DNA of 64,000 nt from Hygrophila difformis (GCA_030278955.1 JAOANR010000010.1:16413086-16477085); one strand, 5' to 3'. Shown: positions 12,581 through 24,724, counted from the stretch's first letter. Notes: generated from the sequence alone by a model not told the origin. A program made the numbers and translations.

Positions 12581-14940
12581 TAATTACACATAAAATTAAT
12601 TTTTTCTTTACTCGATATTTATCAACCAAGATAGGTTTGCAATGTAATTTGATCTGTGTTCCAAATATTTTATTTGTGACAACTGAGTGAGATCTCATTC
12701 CTTTTAAGGGCCTGCTCTCTTGGAGCTATTTGCTCTGTTCTAGAGCTTGTGTTCAGCAATTTTGTTACTTTCTAAAATTTGTAAACCTCGAGGATTTTTT
12801 ACCTTTGGAACCAGATGATTTACCGCACTTTTGGCGTGCAAGAAATTTATGTTTCACATTTGTAATTGGTCTATTTAGGACATACTCAACACCAAGTGAT
12901 TATCTTGTGCAACAAGCATTTTACTCGGGCAACAAGTTTTCATTGGGCAATGCTGATATATGGGATTTAGTAACCATTCTAACCACATGATATGCTTGGC
13001 AGTGAATTTGTAATTTATGCAAACATATAGTTCTTTGTAATCATAATAATTTTTTTTTTTTTTGGTTGATCCACATCTCTCCCTAATGTTGGAAAATAAT
13101 AATTTGCAAACCTGATATAAAATTACAAAATTTTGGTACCCAATCGTCATTGGGAGCCCAATTAGGGTGGCATAACGGAGACGTATACCTAAATATCTTT
13201 AATTATTAAACATTGGGTTTATATCAATATTAGGAGAGAGAATTAATGATAGTCTGTCAGCTTTATTTTCACGAACGTTGTTATATAGCATGTCCCCAAA
13301 CGGTTGTAGGTAACTTTGACCTTATCATACCTGCGTGCAGTTTAATTATTACTTAATTTGGTATATACTTTAGCCAGGCCTGGCTTGCACGCGATTAAAA
13401 CAGTGTCACTATCCAATCTTATTTTCTTTATTGGATTTCATTGTGCTCACAATTTAATGATATGTGCAAACAATGCATATAGATTCATTTGAATCTCCAA
13501 TAATTCACCTCAGCATAATGCTTTTAAGAGGATGCCCAAACCGATCGTTCCGAGTAAGACTTCAGGTCTATCACATGAGATATTTCAGCGACACTCGGTT
13601 CTAATTTGTAGAGTACATGCCATAGAATACTGATGCAATTTCCTTTAACAAATTTATTTGCATCATGATTTGAGTAATCAAAAGATAGCCTTATTGCCTC
13701 ATTCAGTGTTTTACAATGATATCAATTTTCCGAATATCACTGAAGCTTAGTAAGCTCTTTCGAGATTTTCTCAATAACATTGCGTTTTCAAGCACAATTT
13801 TTAGTCTCCTTCAGGAGATAGACAATGACTCATCCAGAGTCTTTTTGAACTCTACTGACTTTATTAGCAGTGGGTTTTTTCCATCTTCAATTGGGATAAT
13901 GGCTATTGCATTTCAGTATAACGTGCATAATAGCACTTTCGATGAGGCACATATCTCTGGCTTTATTTGGCATCCAAATTTATTTTTCCAATAAGACAAA
14001 CACAAGTGTATAATTTATATACACAAAGGGAGATTATAAAAGGGAATAAATACATGAATTTTCATTTTCTTTGGCACCAATATTGTGCTCAATGAATTTA
14101 TTTAATCTCATGTGCGTGATATTATATTTCACTTCTATTATCAAGTGAATAATCATGATCAATATAGCCCATTCCAAAAACTGGCCTTTAATTTTTACTC
14201 TTTTGAGAATTAATAGCCAGGTGACATTTTAATGTCCAACGACTTTTTCGATATCACAATAATTTATATTTCATGGCATAATGACATTAAACCTCTTTTG
14301 GGTTTAAAAGGCCTTTTGTCATCATATGAACAATTTATTTAATTCCGGGAAATTTACATTTATATTTTTCGCCAATATGGGTTAACGGTTTTCAATTTCG
14401 ATCATGTTTTGGTCAATATTTTACATTGGCATAGCAATAATTACGCTCTGGATTATCATATTTAGTCACTTTCTCTTTTGGAAAGGTTAATCACTTGTTG
14501 GCTTGAATTCATAATTTTCAGCAATATTTTCGTTGCTCAGCCAAGAAAGTCAAAATGAACATCAATGATCGTATAAATTTTCCACATTTTAGTGGATCTT
14601 CAATAGCCTTTTCATAAATAGGAGTAATAGCCTTTTTAATACCTCTTTGAGTATTTCATAATTCATCCGAATTAACTAGGCACATATATATATCCTCTTT
14701 TGGGGTTTTTAGCAACATTTCGTCATTGCAAAGACAATTTGATTCGCGCCAAAATTTATTTGATTCTGGCTTAGTATTGGCCAATAACACAACTTGCTTT
14801 CTCAAGCCAAGTGTGATATTTTTATCTCCATAATATTTTTTAGGCTCACTAAAGCCAGTTTCATTTCCATATCATTGGCCCGAAATATGGCTATTTCGAT
14901 AGAATCCAATCATGCATGTTAGTCATAATAATGAAATTGA

Positions 14941-15039
14941 AAATAGTAAATAAATATACCTCCATTTTAGTAGATTTAAATCTTCCTTATTGGAAATAGT
15001 AAATAAATATACCTCCATTTTAGTAGATTTAAATCTTCC
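14941..15039. repeat. tandem duplication, 53-bp period
   Basis: A 46-bp block beginning AAATAGTAAATAAATATACC and ending in TTTAAATCTTCC is present twice (14941-14986 and 14994-15039) inside Copia element 2. The copies are identical as read, so the duplication is recent. Confidence 0.85.
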
Positions 15040-15628
15040 ATCGAAAGCACCTTAGATATTTTGAATCAGTTATATTCTCTTCAAGGGATGAACGAACATT
15101 TGTTATCCTGGATCCATAATACTTTATTACTCCACTTTATTCAGCCAAGAGAGATATTGCGATCATCTTCGGGTGATCGAAGAATATTTTCCACAATTTT
15201 GTGGATTTTTAAGTATGACATATTATCACTTTAAAAACTCATCAAACTGATGGCAGAAATATATGATAGCAGTTGCTCTGTCGGTACATGACCAGACTAA
15301 AGACCCATAAGATCTGTTGGTATAACCAAACTAAGATCTATGGACCCTGTTGGTATTCATCACTAGGACTAAGAGCAAGCTTGTTTGGTGCAGTCTACTC
15401 GATCTTGGCCTGTTGATTTTTATCAGGGGCAATAATATTTTTCAACACCATTGATACCAAGTGCATATTAACGTCCCATGCCCAGGAAATGTAATTATCT
15501 TCAGAAACCCATAACGGAGCAATTCCTATTTTGAAATGTTAGCCATAATTATATTGAAAAAGTACCGATAGAAAATTATACCTAAAATCTCGGTAGAACT
15601 TCAGCAGAGTCTCTTCGTGCTGATAACG

Positions 15629-15913
15629 TGTTATAAATAATATAACCTTCTATGATTGTATATATAATACGAAATGTGTATATGACAGTGTATTTAGATA
15701 TACAGTTTAGTAATATATAGAACATGAACAACCGAACAAATCATATGTCGTAGTAATACTTGTTTTCATTTCTCACTGCAAAATGTATATAATGATGGCC
15801 AACATTTATAACCACTTCAACCGTCTAAATGAAGACTAAATTTACTAATTATAGTAAAGTAATGATGAAGGCATACAAAAATGACGTTGAGTCGACGTGG
15901 ATAATATACAACA
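15629..15913 (-). repeat. 5' LTR of Copia element 2
   Basis: It pairs with 11033-11321. The inner flank CTTCGTGCTGATAACG gives CGTTATCAGCACGAAG on the minus strand, the same non-standard primer-site word as in element 1. Confidence 0.92.
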
Positions 15914-16607
15914 AGCACTAAATTTATTTGAGCCCGGCTCACTTATTTAAACGGCTATGGTTGACTGGTTGTGCGAGAATAGTGAGAACATATAAATGAA
16001 TTAAGCAATTATTTTACCTCTAAGTAAATGGATCTCTGACTTTTAACATTGAATAGCAATAAATTATCTACTGTGTCTTTTATCTTATTCAATTTGGTTT
16101 TAGCCTTCCTCCTGCTGTCAATTCATGCCATCAACTCCTAGCAGAAGACACATGCTGCAGTCAAGTTGGGTTTGGGATGCATTCGAGGCTTTAGAACGAG
16201 TTTTATTGTGATGGAAGAACCGGTGTTAGCTCTCTTCCAAATTAAACACATGTTTGTGTCAACTAAAAAACATACTAGTAAAATGCACTGTAATAATGAT
16301 AAAATACTATCCAAAATTCTTGGACATTTTGATTTAGACGGCCAACTCCCAATTGCCCACCAAGTTGCAACTTGGCAAGTTGGGATCTTTAATGCTTCAC
16401 TACAAAGAATCTCTCCATTCTCCCAACTGTTTTCTTCTCGGCCTCTTCCGGTCCCCCACTCCCCACTACTACTCATTCCTTTTTTATTACTTATGTATGT
16501 ATTCACATTCCACGCCTAATTCAACCAATCCCCTTTCTGAGGCTCTGGGCTTTGGGAATTCTCTTTCATTCTGTGCCATCCGTGTCGTGAAAACTGAAAA
16601 CTCAGAA

Positions 16608-19600
16608 ATGGAGGAATCCCAGAACAGAGAGGCCTTTCGACAGGCCCTCATCAACACGCTCGAACGCCGCCTCTTTTATATCCCTTCCTTCAAGATTTAC
16701 CGCGGGGTTGCCGGCCTCTACGATTTTGGGCCCCCCGGTTGCGCCGTTAAGGCCAACGTCCTCGCCTTCTGGCGTCAGGTCTGCACTTGTATTTCTCATT
16801 TGCTCAAATTTTGCCTTTTTTTTTTCTTTTGCGTTTTCGTTGATGATGTACTCTGTGATTGTGTATTCTTCCAGTGAAGTTGGTGCGCTATATGAATATA
16901 TTAGAATCTTGGCAGTATGAAATAGGAGAACCTGAGCATATAGTATACAGTATGCAGTTGATGTTATAGTTTATATAACGAATTCATATGTACAAGCACA
17001 AAGAGTTTGGATGCCTGAGAAAGTGCTTCTATCATTCTGTTGTAATTTATTTATGATGAGTATGGTTCAGATTGTGTTGCAAGATTTTGAATTGCAGCTA
17101 ATTGACCTAGCTTTGTTATTGCATCAGACATGGTATTCATGTTGTGAAGGCCTCTATGTATTTTCTTTGTTCCTTTCCTTATTTACTCAAGCCATTCCCC
17201 TGGTTTGAATTCTCAACCTTTGTTCATATCTTGCAGCATTTTGTCCTTGAAGAGAACATGTTAGAAGTTGACTGTCCCTGCGTTACACCTGAAATTGTGT
17301 TGAAGGCATCTGGTCATGTTGACAAGTTCACTGATCTTATGGTTAAAGATGACAAGACTGGATCTTGTTACAGAGCAGACCATTTGCTTAAGGATTATTG
17401 CAAAGACAAGCTCGAGAGGGACCAAAATCTTAGTGCTGAGCAGTCAGCGGAACTGAGACACGTGCTTGCAGTATTGGACGACCTCTCTGCTGAAGAGCTT
17501 GGCACTAAGATAAAAGCTTATGGCATCACTGCTCCAGATACAAGGAACTCTCTCTCCAACCCCTATCCCTTCAATCTAATGTTTCAAACATCAATTGGTC
17601 CATCTGGCTTGACCCCAGGGTGAGTGTTTCAATTTCACCTTTGTAAGGGTATTATCATATTGATTGCATTGTATTGTCCCCTTCAATTGATATTCTGAAT
17701 CCGAATCGCCTGCAGGTACATGCGGCCAGAGACAGCTCAAGGTATTTTTGTGAACTTTAAGGACTTATACTACTACAATGGCAATAAGCTTCCCTTTGCT
17801 GCTGCACAGATTGGTCAAGCTTTTCGAAATGAGGTCTGAAATACTTATATACTTCTGATGCCTTGGGAACTAATGTGAAATGCCTCTTAAACATGAATTG
17901 AATATTTATAGGGATCCTTAGATGAATGTGCTATGTATGTGGTACCTTTTCCAGATGCTAATGTTGTATGATGTGCACTGAATTTTACAGATCTCTCCAA
18001 GGCAAGGTCTTTTGAGAGTTCGTGAATTTACATTGGCAGAAATTGAACACTTCGTTGATCCTGATGACAAGTCTCATCCCAAATTTTCTGAAGTTGCAAA
18101 CTTGGAATTTCTTATGTTTCCTAGAGAAGATCAAGTGTCTGGCCGTGCAGCGAGGAGAATTCCCGTTGGCGAAGCTGTTACTCAGGTTGGTCCATCAGTA
18201 GTACCTATCTTGTTGGTTTTAATCCACTCTTTGGGATTATTTTTTTGTGTTGAACTTAATCAATACAGTACTTGTGTAAATTCAGGGGACTATCAACAAT
18301 GAAACACTAGGCTATTTCATTGGGCGGGTGTTCTTATTCTTGACAGAACTTGGAATTGACAGAGATCGGTTGAGGTTTCGCCAGCACCTGGCGAATGAGA
18401 TGGCACACTATGCTGCTGATTGTTGGGATGCTGAAATTGAATGCTCCTATGGTTGGATTGAATGCGTTGGTATTGCTGATAGATCAGCATACGATTTACG
18501 TGCTCACACTGTAAGAGTTGTGGTCAATTTGTGTATGCATCTGCCACATTTAATTGATCAAAGTGAAGGAGTACTTAGTCCATATAAAATTTCGTAGTTT
18601 CCAAATAAGTCCATGCTCCATTTCAACTGCACGAATCATCGTCTACCATAGAGGTTCTGATCTTTTTTGGATTCATTCTTCGTTTAATTTGCAGGAAAAA
18701 AGTGGTTCTGCTTTGGTGGCATATGAGAAATTTCTACAATCTAGAGAAGTCGAGGTCTGTAATTCATCCGTTGCTCAATCCCCATACCAACTTATTTGAT
18801 ACTGCATTTTGAAAAAAGTCTTTTTCTTGCAATATTCAGAAACTCGTTATAACTCCGGTTAAGAAAGAGCTCGGTCTCGCCTTCAAGGGCACCCAGAAGA
18901 TGGTCGTGGAAGCATTAGAAGCAATGAACGAAAAGGAAGCCATGGAGCTGAAAGCAACTTTGGACGCGAATGGAGAAGCAGAGTTTAAGTTATGTACCCT
19001 TGACAAATCGGTGACCATAAAGAAGAACATGGTGTCGATCTCCAAGGAGAAGAAAAAGGAACATCAAAGGGTGTTCACTCCATCCGTGATAGAACCATCA
19101 TTTGGCATTGGAAGGATTATATACTGCCTTTACGAGCATTCCTTCTATACGCGGCCTAGCAAAGATGGGGATGAACAATTGAGCGTGTTTCGTTTCCCTC
19201 CCCTTGTAGCTCCGATCAAATGCACTGTATTTCCCTTGGTTCAGGATCCACAATATGAAGAAGCTGCCAGAAGAATCGCCAGGTCGCTGACTGCTGTTGG
19301 GATCTCACACAAAATCGATATGACTGGTAAGCACCTCAGGAAATCAGGAGTTCCAATAAACTACCCTACTTCAAAACATACTAGAAACTTTCTTACAACA
19401 CTAGAACAAGCAAGTAAATTGTATTGAAATCTATGATTCAGGTACAACCATTGGAAGGAAATACGCAAGGACAGATGAGCTCGGAGTTCCCTTTGCAGTT
19501 ACAGTTGATTCTACAACATCGGTGACCATCCGAGAAAGAGACAGCAGGCAGCAGATTCGCGTTAACACGGATGAGGTGGCGTGTGTGATGAAAGAGATAA

Positions 19601-19659
19601 CAGAGGGTGTGAGTACATGGGGTGATGTATTGTCCAAATATCCTACTCACTCGTCCTGA
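16608..19659 (+). CDS. glycine--tRNA ligase (GlyRS), eight exons, 618 aa
   Basis: This class II aminoacyl-tRNA synthetase charges tRNA-Gly with glycine. Exons are 16608-16778, 17237-17619, 17716-17833, 17991-18185, 18286-18510, 18695-18754, 18840-19326 and 19442-19659. All have GT/AG borders and total 1857 nt in frame. The protein follows plant GlyRS1 from [20 protein letters not shown] onward. Motif 2 is FRNEISPRQG (about residues 221-230) and motif 3 is [16 protein letters not shown] (about 469-484). The anticodon-binding domain follows (about 505-610) with [14 protein letters not shown]. The N-terminal WHEP domain of Arabidopsis GlyRS1, about 110 residues, is absent. The frame stays open upstream and offers in-frame ATGs at 16497, 16392 and 16353. 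The 16497 start would add a Ser-rich, acid-poor leader that could serve organelle import; that is inference. Confidence 0.95.
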
Positions 19660-19963
19660 AAGGGCTCATGTATCTGATGGGATCCGATGTACTAGTGCTG
19701 TTATTATTGCAATGTGGATGATGTCTTCCAACCACATACGTACGGACCACTCTTAAAATTACTTGAGTTATACTATATGTAGTGAGGGTTGCTCAAAAAT
19801 AGCTGCAACCAGAAGGACACATAATCAAGAAATTACTGTGTGGATGAAGGGTTGATGCTCTGTATACTATAATCTATACATGGTTGGTTGCTGCATTCAT
19901 TTTGGGCATTTATAATTTGTAATTTTGTAAAGTAATGATACCATAATGTCTTCCATAATGTTT

Positions 19964-19973
19964 AATAAATAAA
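19964..19973 (+). promoter_or_regulatory. candidate poly(A) signals of GlyRS gene
   Basis: Two overlapping AATAAA hexamers lie about 300 bp after the GlyRS stop codon. This is a plausible 3' end, but plant signals are loose and it is not decisive. Confidence 0.4.
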
Positions 19974-20054
19974 ACTCAAGACACTGAACTTTAAAATTTC
20001 AATTTTTTTATTTTTTTTTCCAGATTTAGTATCACCCCACTTAGTATCAGTTAT

Positions 20055-20633
20055 AAGGGTGATTAATGAGTAGTGCTACTCGTAATCGACCTGGGACTCG
20101 ACTCGTACTCGACTATTGCTACTCGACTCAAGTTCGAGCTCGAGCTCGTATCACGTCAAACTTTAGTATTTTAGTACTCGAGCATTTGAGCTCGACTCGA
20201 TAACAACCTTGCTACACATTTTAATTAATTTTGATATCATACTTTCCCTCACACTCCACTCTATATTCTATTAGAAAATATATAACTTATTTAAAATATC
20301 TAAATGAGGAAAAATAGTCACTTTTAAAAAATTAAAAATATTTTAAAAGAATTTTAGTTCTATCATAATTGTACCATAACCAACACAAATATTCTAATAT
20401 CAAATTAAATGGTGTCTTTTTTGGCTATGGTTAAAAATTCAAAATCAAATGTTAAGAAAAAGATAAAATAAAATTCAAACTTAAGCTACCGACTCGAGCT
20501 CGAGCTTAGCAAAAAAAAAAAAAAAAAACTCGCAAGCTACTCGACCTCGATGATACCCAAACTTGAACTCGAACTCGAATATCTGCGTCAAGTTCAAACT
20601 CAAATACTCGAGCTCGACTCGATATCAACCCTA
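20055..20633. repeat. hAT/MITE-like element with ACTCGAGCTC subterminal repeats
   Basis: Both ends (20085-20200 and 20490-20630) are packed with words such as GACTCGACT, ACTCGAG and GAGCTCGAGCT in inverted arrangement around an AT-rich core. The right end reads GATATCAACCCTAATC and the left AAGGGTGATTAATG, giving weak inverted termini. No clear target duplication was found. Non-autonomous hAT elements in plants often look like this; the class is inference. Confidence 0.4.
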
Positions 20634-20787
20634 ATCAGGTACCTGAACATAATCAAATTGATGGGTTGGGCTTTATTTGGGCCGTTAAAAATCCAGGCCA
20701 GCCGGCCCAATTAAATTTTCGGCCCCAAATTCATACTCGGCTGTAAGCCTCCGACCACGCAGACCGCAAAGTGGAGCTGTTGCAAGA

Positions 20788-20844
20788 ATGGAAGTCATGA
20801 GGAGACTAGTGTTGCTTCACCGCAAATCATTTCTTCAGCAGCAG
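20788..20844 (+). other. possible 5' exon of the PPR gene
   Basis: An ATG at 20788 opens 19 codons (MEVMRRLVLLHRKSFLQQQ, basic and hydrophobic like an organelle presequence). They end at CAG followed by a GT donor, and an acceptor TTTCAG lies at 21454-21459. Joined this way the ATG frame does not match the PPR frame. Another frame of the same exon does run into it (...SPQIISSAA then DDQMLL) but has no ATG. The exon may be 5' UTR, or the frame may be broken. Confidence 0.4.
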
Positions 20845-21467
20845 GTTATTTACCTCCCTTTCTTGTTTCTGTCTTTGCCGAATTAAGTGCTGCTATATGT
20901 GTCCTGTTACTCAGCAAAATTCTTTGGTGGACATTAACCTTACTTGACGTCTGATGGGTTTTCCTCCGTTGTAAACGCTTTGCTTGTTTTTAGAGTTTTT
21001 CATTTTGTTTTTCCTTACCCGGCAAGATTGATCGTGTTTAAAAAATTAGGAGTTTTCATTTAAATATTGTACCTTTTGTTGCTGATACAACAAAGTTTGC
21101 ACGGCGGGGCATTAGATTAATTTTGTATTATATGAAGGTTGCATGTGTTGAAAATTTGGTGGTATGTGTATTTGATATTGTACACTGGCATTTAGGATGT
21201 TGCTTTATAGACTTTATACTAAGAGTATGAAATTGAGACACTGGTGACTGGCGTATGTTCTTCCCATCTGAATAATAACTTAATTTATTTATTTCTTCCT
21301 TTCGAAGAATTATCTGACATAATTGTTCACTTAACCATCAGAGATGATGGTATTTACAATGTTTTGAATTTATGTGAGGTATATATTCTCAAAATGGGGC
21401 ATTACTTGGCTTTGTGAGATTTTAAAGTGATTATCCCTTCCCTTGCTGATATCTTTCAGATGATCAA

Positions 21468-22976
21468 ATGCTCTTGCACATTCTTGAATCGTGCAAGGTT
21501 TCCTCCAAGTATAGAACTGCAATTGTGGTGCATGGTAAGGTAATTAAACATGGATATGGAGCTTACCCATTACTTTTACCAACATTATTAAGAGTTTATG
21601 TAGCTTGTGAAAAGCCCAAACTTGCTCTCAAACTCCTTGGTGAAACCAGATTTTATAATTTTGACGTGGTCTCTGCCAACCTGTTGATAGAGAGTTTATT
21701 GAAGATTGAGGAAATTGATATTGCTAAGAAACTGTTTTCTGCATTGCCTGCTCGTGATGTGGTCACATGGAATTCAATGATTGGAGGATGTGTCAAAGGT
21801 GGGTTCTTTTTGGAGGCAATTGGAATGTTAAAAGAGATGTTACGAACAACAATCAAACCTGATGGCTTTACATTTGCATCTGTCATAACTGCATGCTCTA
21901 GGCTTGGAGCTCTTGATCATGGAAAGTGGGTTCATGCCTTGATGATGGAACGAAGAATTGAGCTGAATTATATATTGGTGTCTGCTCTGATAGACATGTA
22001 TTCGAGATGTGGAAGAATTGAAACAGCAAAATCCATATTTGATTCTGCTCAAAGTACAGAGATCTCCATATGGAATGCAATGATAAATGGTTTAGCAATG
22101 CATGGTCGTACTGCAGATGCAATTTCTGCATTCAATACTATGGAAAGGGAAAATATTTCACCTGATCATGTAACGTTTGTAGGAATTTTAACAGCATGTA
22201 GCCACAGTGGTTTTATTGAAGAGGGATGCAAATACTTTAATATGATGAAAAATGACTATTCGATTCAGCCACAGCTTGAGCACTATGGTGCAATGACTGA
22301 CCTGTTTGCACGAGCTGGTCTTCTGGAAGAAGCTTATGCAATTATCAAGGAAATGCCAATGGAACCTGATGTTGTCATATGGAGGGCGCTTCTTAGTGCT
22401 TGTAGAACTCACAACAATTCTGAGTTGGGTGAAGCTGTCATTTCTAAAATAAAGCAACTCGGCAGTGGAGATTTTGTATTGTTGTCAAATATGTACTGTG
22501 CTGCCAAGAAATGGGGTAATGCAGAGGCATTGAGATGTCGCATGCTAAAGAAGGGAGTGCGTAAGAGTGTTGGCAAAAGCTGGGTTGAATTGAATGGTAC
22601 CATTCATCACTTCAAGGCAGGCGATAGATCACACCCTGAAATCGAATTAATCTACAAAATCTTGGAAGCTTTGATGCATTGCACCAGAACAGAAGGGTAT
22701 GCCTCCTCCAGTGACTTGGTTTTGATGGATATATCAGAAGAAGAAAAAGAGGAAAATTTAAGCTATCACAGTGAAAAACTGGCCTTGGCATTTGCGATCC
22801 TGAAATCTAGCCCCGGAACTGAAATTTTAATTTCCAAAAACCTGCGGACTTGTTCCGATTGCCACTCTTGGATGAAAATTGTGTCAAAGGTATTGCATAG
22901 AATTATAACAGTGAGGGATAGGATTCGCTTTCATAGGTTTGAAAGGGGCTCCTGTACCTGTGGTGACTATTGGTAG
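21468..22976 (+). CDS. PLS-DYW pentatricopeptide repeat protein, At5g50990-like
   Basis: This is a 502-aa intronless frame. Members of this family act in mitochondria or plastids as site-specific RNA-binding factors for C-to-U editing. PPR motifs fill roughly residues 30-370, for example DVVTWNSMIGGCVKGGFFLE, SALIDMYSRCGRIETAKSIF and ISIWNAMINGLAMHGRTADA. The E/E+ region follows with KSWVELNGTIHHFKAGDRSHPE. The C-terminal DYW domain has the zinc-binding HSEKLA and CSDCH signatures and ends CGDYW, so the deaminase motif looks intact. The segment DLVLMDISEEEKEENLSYHS closely matches my memory of Arabidopsis At5g50990. The start at 21468 lies eight bases after a splice acceptor. The targeting peptide is not resolved because the upstream exon at 20788 is out of frame. 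Confidence 0.9.
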   Translation: MLLHILESCKVSSKYRTAIVVHGKVIKHGYGAYPLLLPTLLRVYVACEKPKLALKLLGETRFYNFDVVSANLLIESLLKIEEIDIAKKLFSALPARDVVTWNSMIGGCVKGGFFLEAIGMLKEMLRTTIKPDGFTFASVITACSRLGALDHGKWVHALMMERRIELNYILVSALIDMYSRCGRIETAKSIFDSAQSTEISIWNAMINGLAMHGRTADAISAFNTMERENISPDHVTFVGILTACSHSGFIEEGCKYFNMMKNDYSIQPQLEHYGAMTDLFARAGLLEEAYAIIKEMPMEPDVVIWRALLSACRTHNNSELGEAVISKIKQLGSGDFVLLSNMYCAAKKWGNAEALRCRMLKKGVRKSVGKSWVELNGTIHHFKAGDRSHPEIELIYKILEALMHCTRTEGYASSSDLVLMDISEEEKEENLSYHSEKLALAFAILKSSPGTEILISKNLRTCSDCHSWMKIVSKVLHRIITVRDRIRFHRFERGSCTCGDYW

Positions 22977-23254
22977 CTGAAATGTGGTAATTTATAATGA
23001 GATCCTGATTCTTGAGCTAAGATTTGATGTTCTTTCTTGGGAAATCTGAGCAGCCAGCACTTCAGAATTTAAAGAGAATCATGCTGCCAATTCTTGACCT
23101 GTGCTTGCGAGTAAAGTTCATCTAATTTGTTGCCCAGTGTATGAATATATTATATTCTGCATATCTGAGGCATATCATTAACTTGCAGGGCCTACTGGAT
23201 GATCGTGATAACCATCAGAACTGAACTGACATTGTGTCTGTAAACGGTTCATTA

Positions 23255-23260
23255 AATAAA
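23255..23260 (+). promoter_or_regulatory. candidate poly(A) signal of PPR gene
   Basis: AATAAA lies 279 bp after the PPR stop codon. It is plausible but unconfirmed. Confidence 0.35.
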
Positions 23261-23340
23261 GTTGTTTAATGACCTTTTGAAAGGTAGGAATCCTAAGGCA
23301 ATTTGGTTGGTGTTTATGAGAATAATCCTTGGAAGGAATC

Positions 23341-24511
23341 TAAAAGCCTCTGCCAAATTTCTCACGACATCATAATTCATGATCAAATTGTTGCTGTTGA
23401 ACTGGAATATGGTGTATCAGTGTATGGCAGCAAGTAACTTCTTTTTGAAATTCACTTTTCGTGCATCAGTCTGACACTCTGACCGACTCTGCATCTGCCA
23501 TGGTAGCTCAATTACTCAGGATACTTAAAGTCTAAAGACCCTTCTGAAGACTCACCAGGTTTAGTAAATGAATCTTGCATGATAAATTTGGTCTCTTAAA
23601 ATGTGAATTGATTCTATTATATCGAAAATATCTCAAATATATTATTGGTTTGATTGTCTAATTATGGGAAAGCTGAAAGTTGAACTTCCTTGGCACATAA
23701 GTGTATGGAAGATGTTAGAGATATGTGGCGCATATATGTAACACCAGTGCTATTGTTTAAGTACACTCAGCATTTGCCACTTTTCTTATCTTGTTGACAC
23801 AGGAATAAGAGCAAGAGCCCATATTGGCTTTACCCTGTGCAAAGTACTAACCCTTGAGAATGGGGAGCTAACTGCAGTTTGTCTCCATAGATCTTGGGAA
23901 TCTGGTTTTCGTTGATAATCTCCCTCAGAATGGCATGCACATTATTCTCCTCCATGAACAGAATCTTGTACATCAAAGAAAACAACACATGATAGATCCA
24001 GGTACTATAAGATCCATTTACTCAGAGTTTTATTTGATGATTCTTGTGTTCGGAGAAAAAAAAAAAGGAAAAAAAAAGGAGGGAAAGCATTATTAATATT
24101 TTGGTTGAGAAAAAAATGTAAAGAAGAAGACAATATTAAGAAGAATGTAAGTGAAAAAGGAGGAGAATTTGATGAGGATAAATGTAAATTTTAATTAGTT
24201 ATTTTCTTCACATATATTGAGTATGATGTTTTTACATAAATACAGTATCCCGCATGACTGGTAAATAGGAATAACATGGGAAAGGAATGAATAAGCTGGG
24301 AAGTAAACATTTAAATGAAAATACTTGCACCAGATAAGGTTCTAAAATCTAATTACACTTTCTAGTGTTACAAAGTTATTTATAATGCCTTACTAATAAA
24401 AGATATTAAAAAAAACAGAAAAAATTTATTGCCCCATAATAGCTTGTGTTTGTTATAATTAATAAGTATAAGTAAAAAGAGATTTTAGAAATCTTAAAGT
24501 TGCAAATTTAC
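23341..24511. repeat. Sec14-array spacer module, copy A
   Basis: This non-coding segment is repeated, with insertions, at 47589-50076 and again just before the third gene copy. It carries the exon relic at 23830-23964. Around 24057-24180 it holds a purine-rich stretch (GAAAAAAAAAAAAGG-like). It provides the uninterrupted empty sites for three insertions in the 47.6-51.5 kb copy. Confidence 0.8.
23830..23964 (-). pseudogene. relic of Sec14-like last exon (copy A side)
   Basis: After a conserved acceptor (GTACAAG) the minus strand encodes 44 codons matching the last exon of the intact copies, with words ILFMEENNVHAILRE, NQIPKIYGDKLQLAP and a changed tail ending in TAA. Exons 1-5 are not found next to it. 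It is therefore a stranded last exon left by an older duplication, not a working gene. Confidence 0.8.
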
Positions 24512-24724
24512 TCATGAAAATATATTTATCACCAAATATTCTAAAACTTTGTATATTAATTTTTGTGAACTGGATTTAAAAGAGTCCCTATTCACAATTA
24601 TATATACTTCACTCTTTGCCTTCACAGCTTGGCTTTGGTGGCTGAAGGACTCTGGAATACTAACACCCTGTAGAAAACTCGCTAAGATCAGTAAAACTGA
24701 TGCTTGCACAGTTGCACGGCACAT
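24512..24724 (-). other. conserved spacer ORF, 70 codons, unknown
   Basis: The minus-strand frame begins MCRATVQASVLLILASFLQG, a hydrophobic start followed by VSIPESFSHQSQAVKAK. The same segment recurs at 51663-51825 and, truncated, at 28040-28115. The three versions diverge after VKAK. It lies between the Sec14 stop and the exon relic. It may be a decayed first exon of another gene carried with the module, or simply conserved because the duplication is recent. I do not recognise it. Confidence 0.35.

Larger units (their letters stand above)
11033..15913 (-). mobile_element. decayed Copia LTR retrotransposon (element 2)
   Basis: The LTRs at 11033-11321 (289 bp) and 15629-15913 (285 bp) begin TGTTATAAATAATATAACC and end ATATACAACA. 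A perfect 5-bp target duplication AGCAC occurs at 11028-11032 and 15914-15918. A polypurine tract (minus strand AAGGGGGAG) abuts the left LTR. The interior carries only short coding relics, so it is older or more eroded than element 1. Its coding fragments and primer-site region resemble element 1. Confidence 0.92.
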
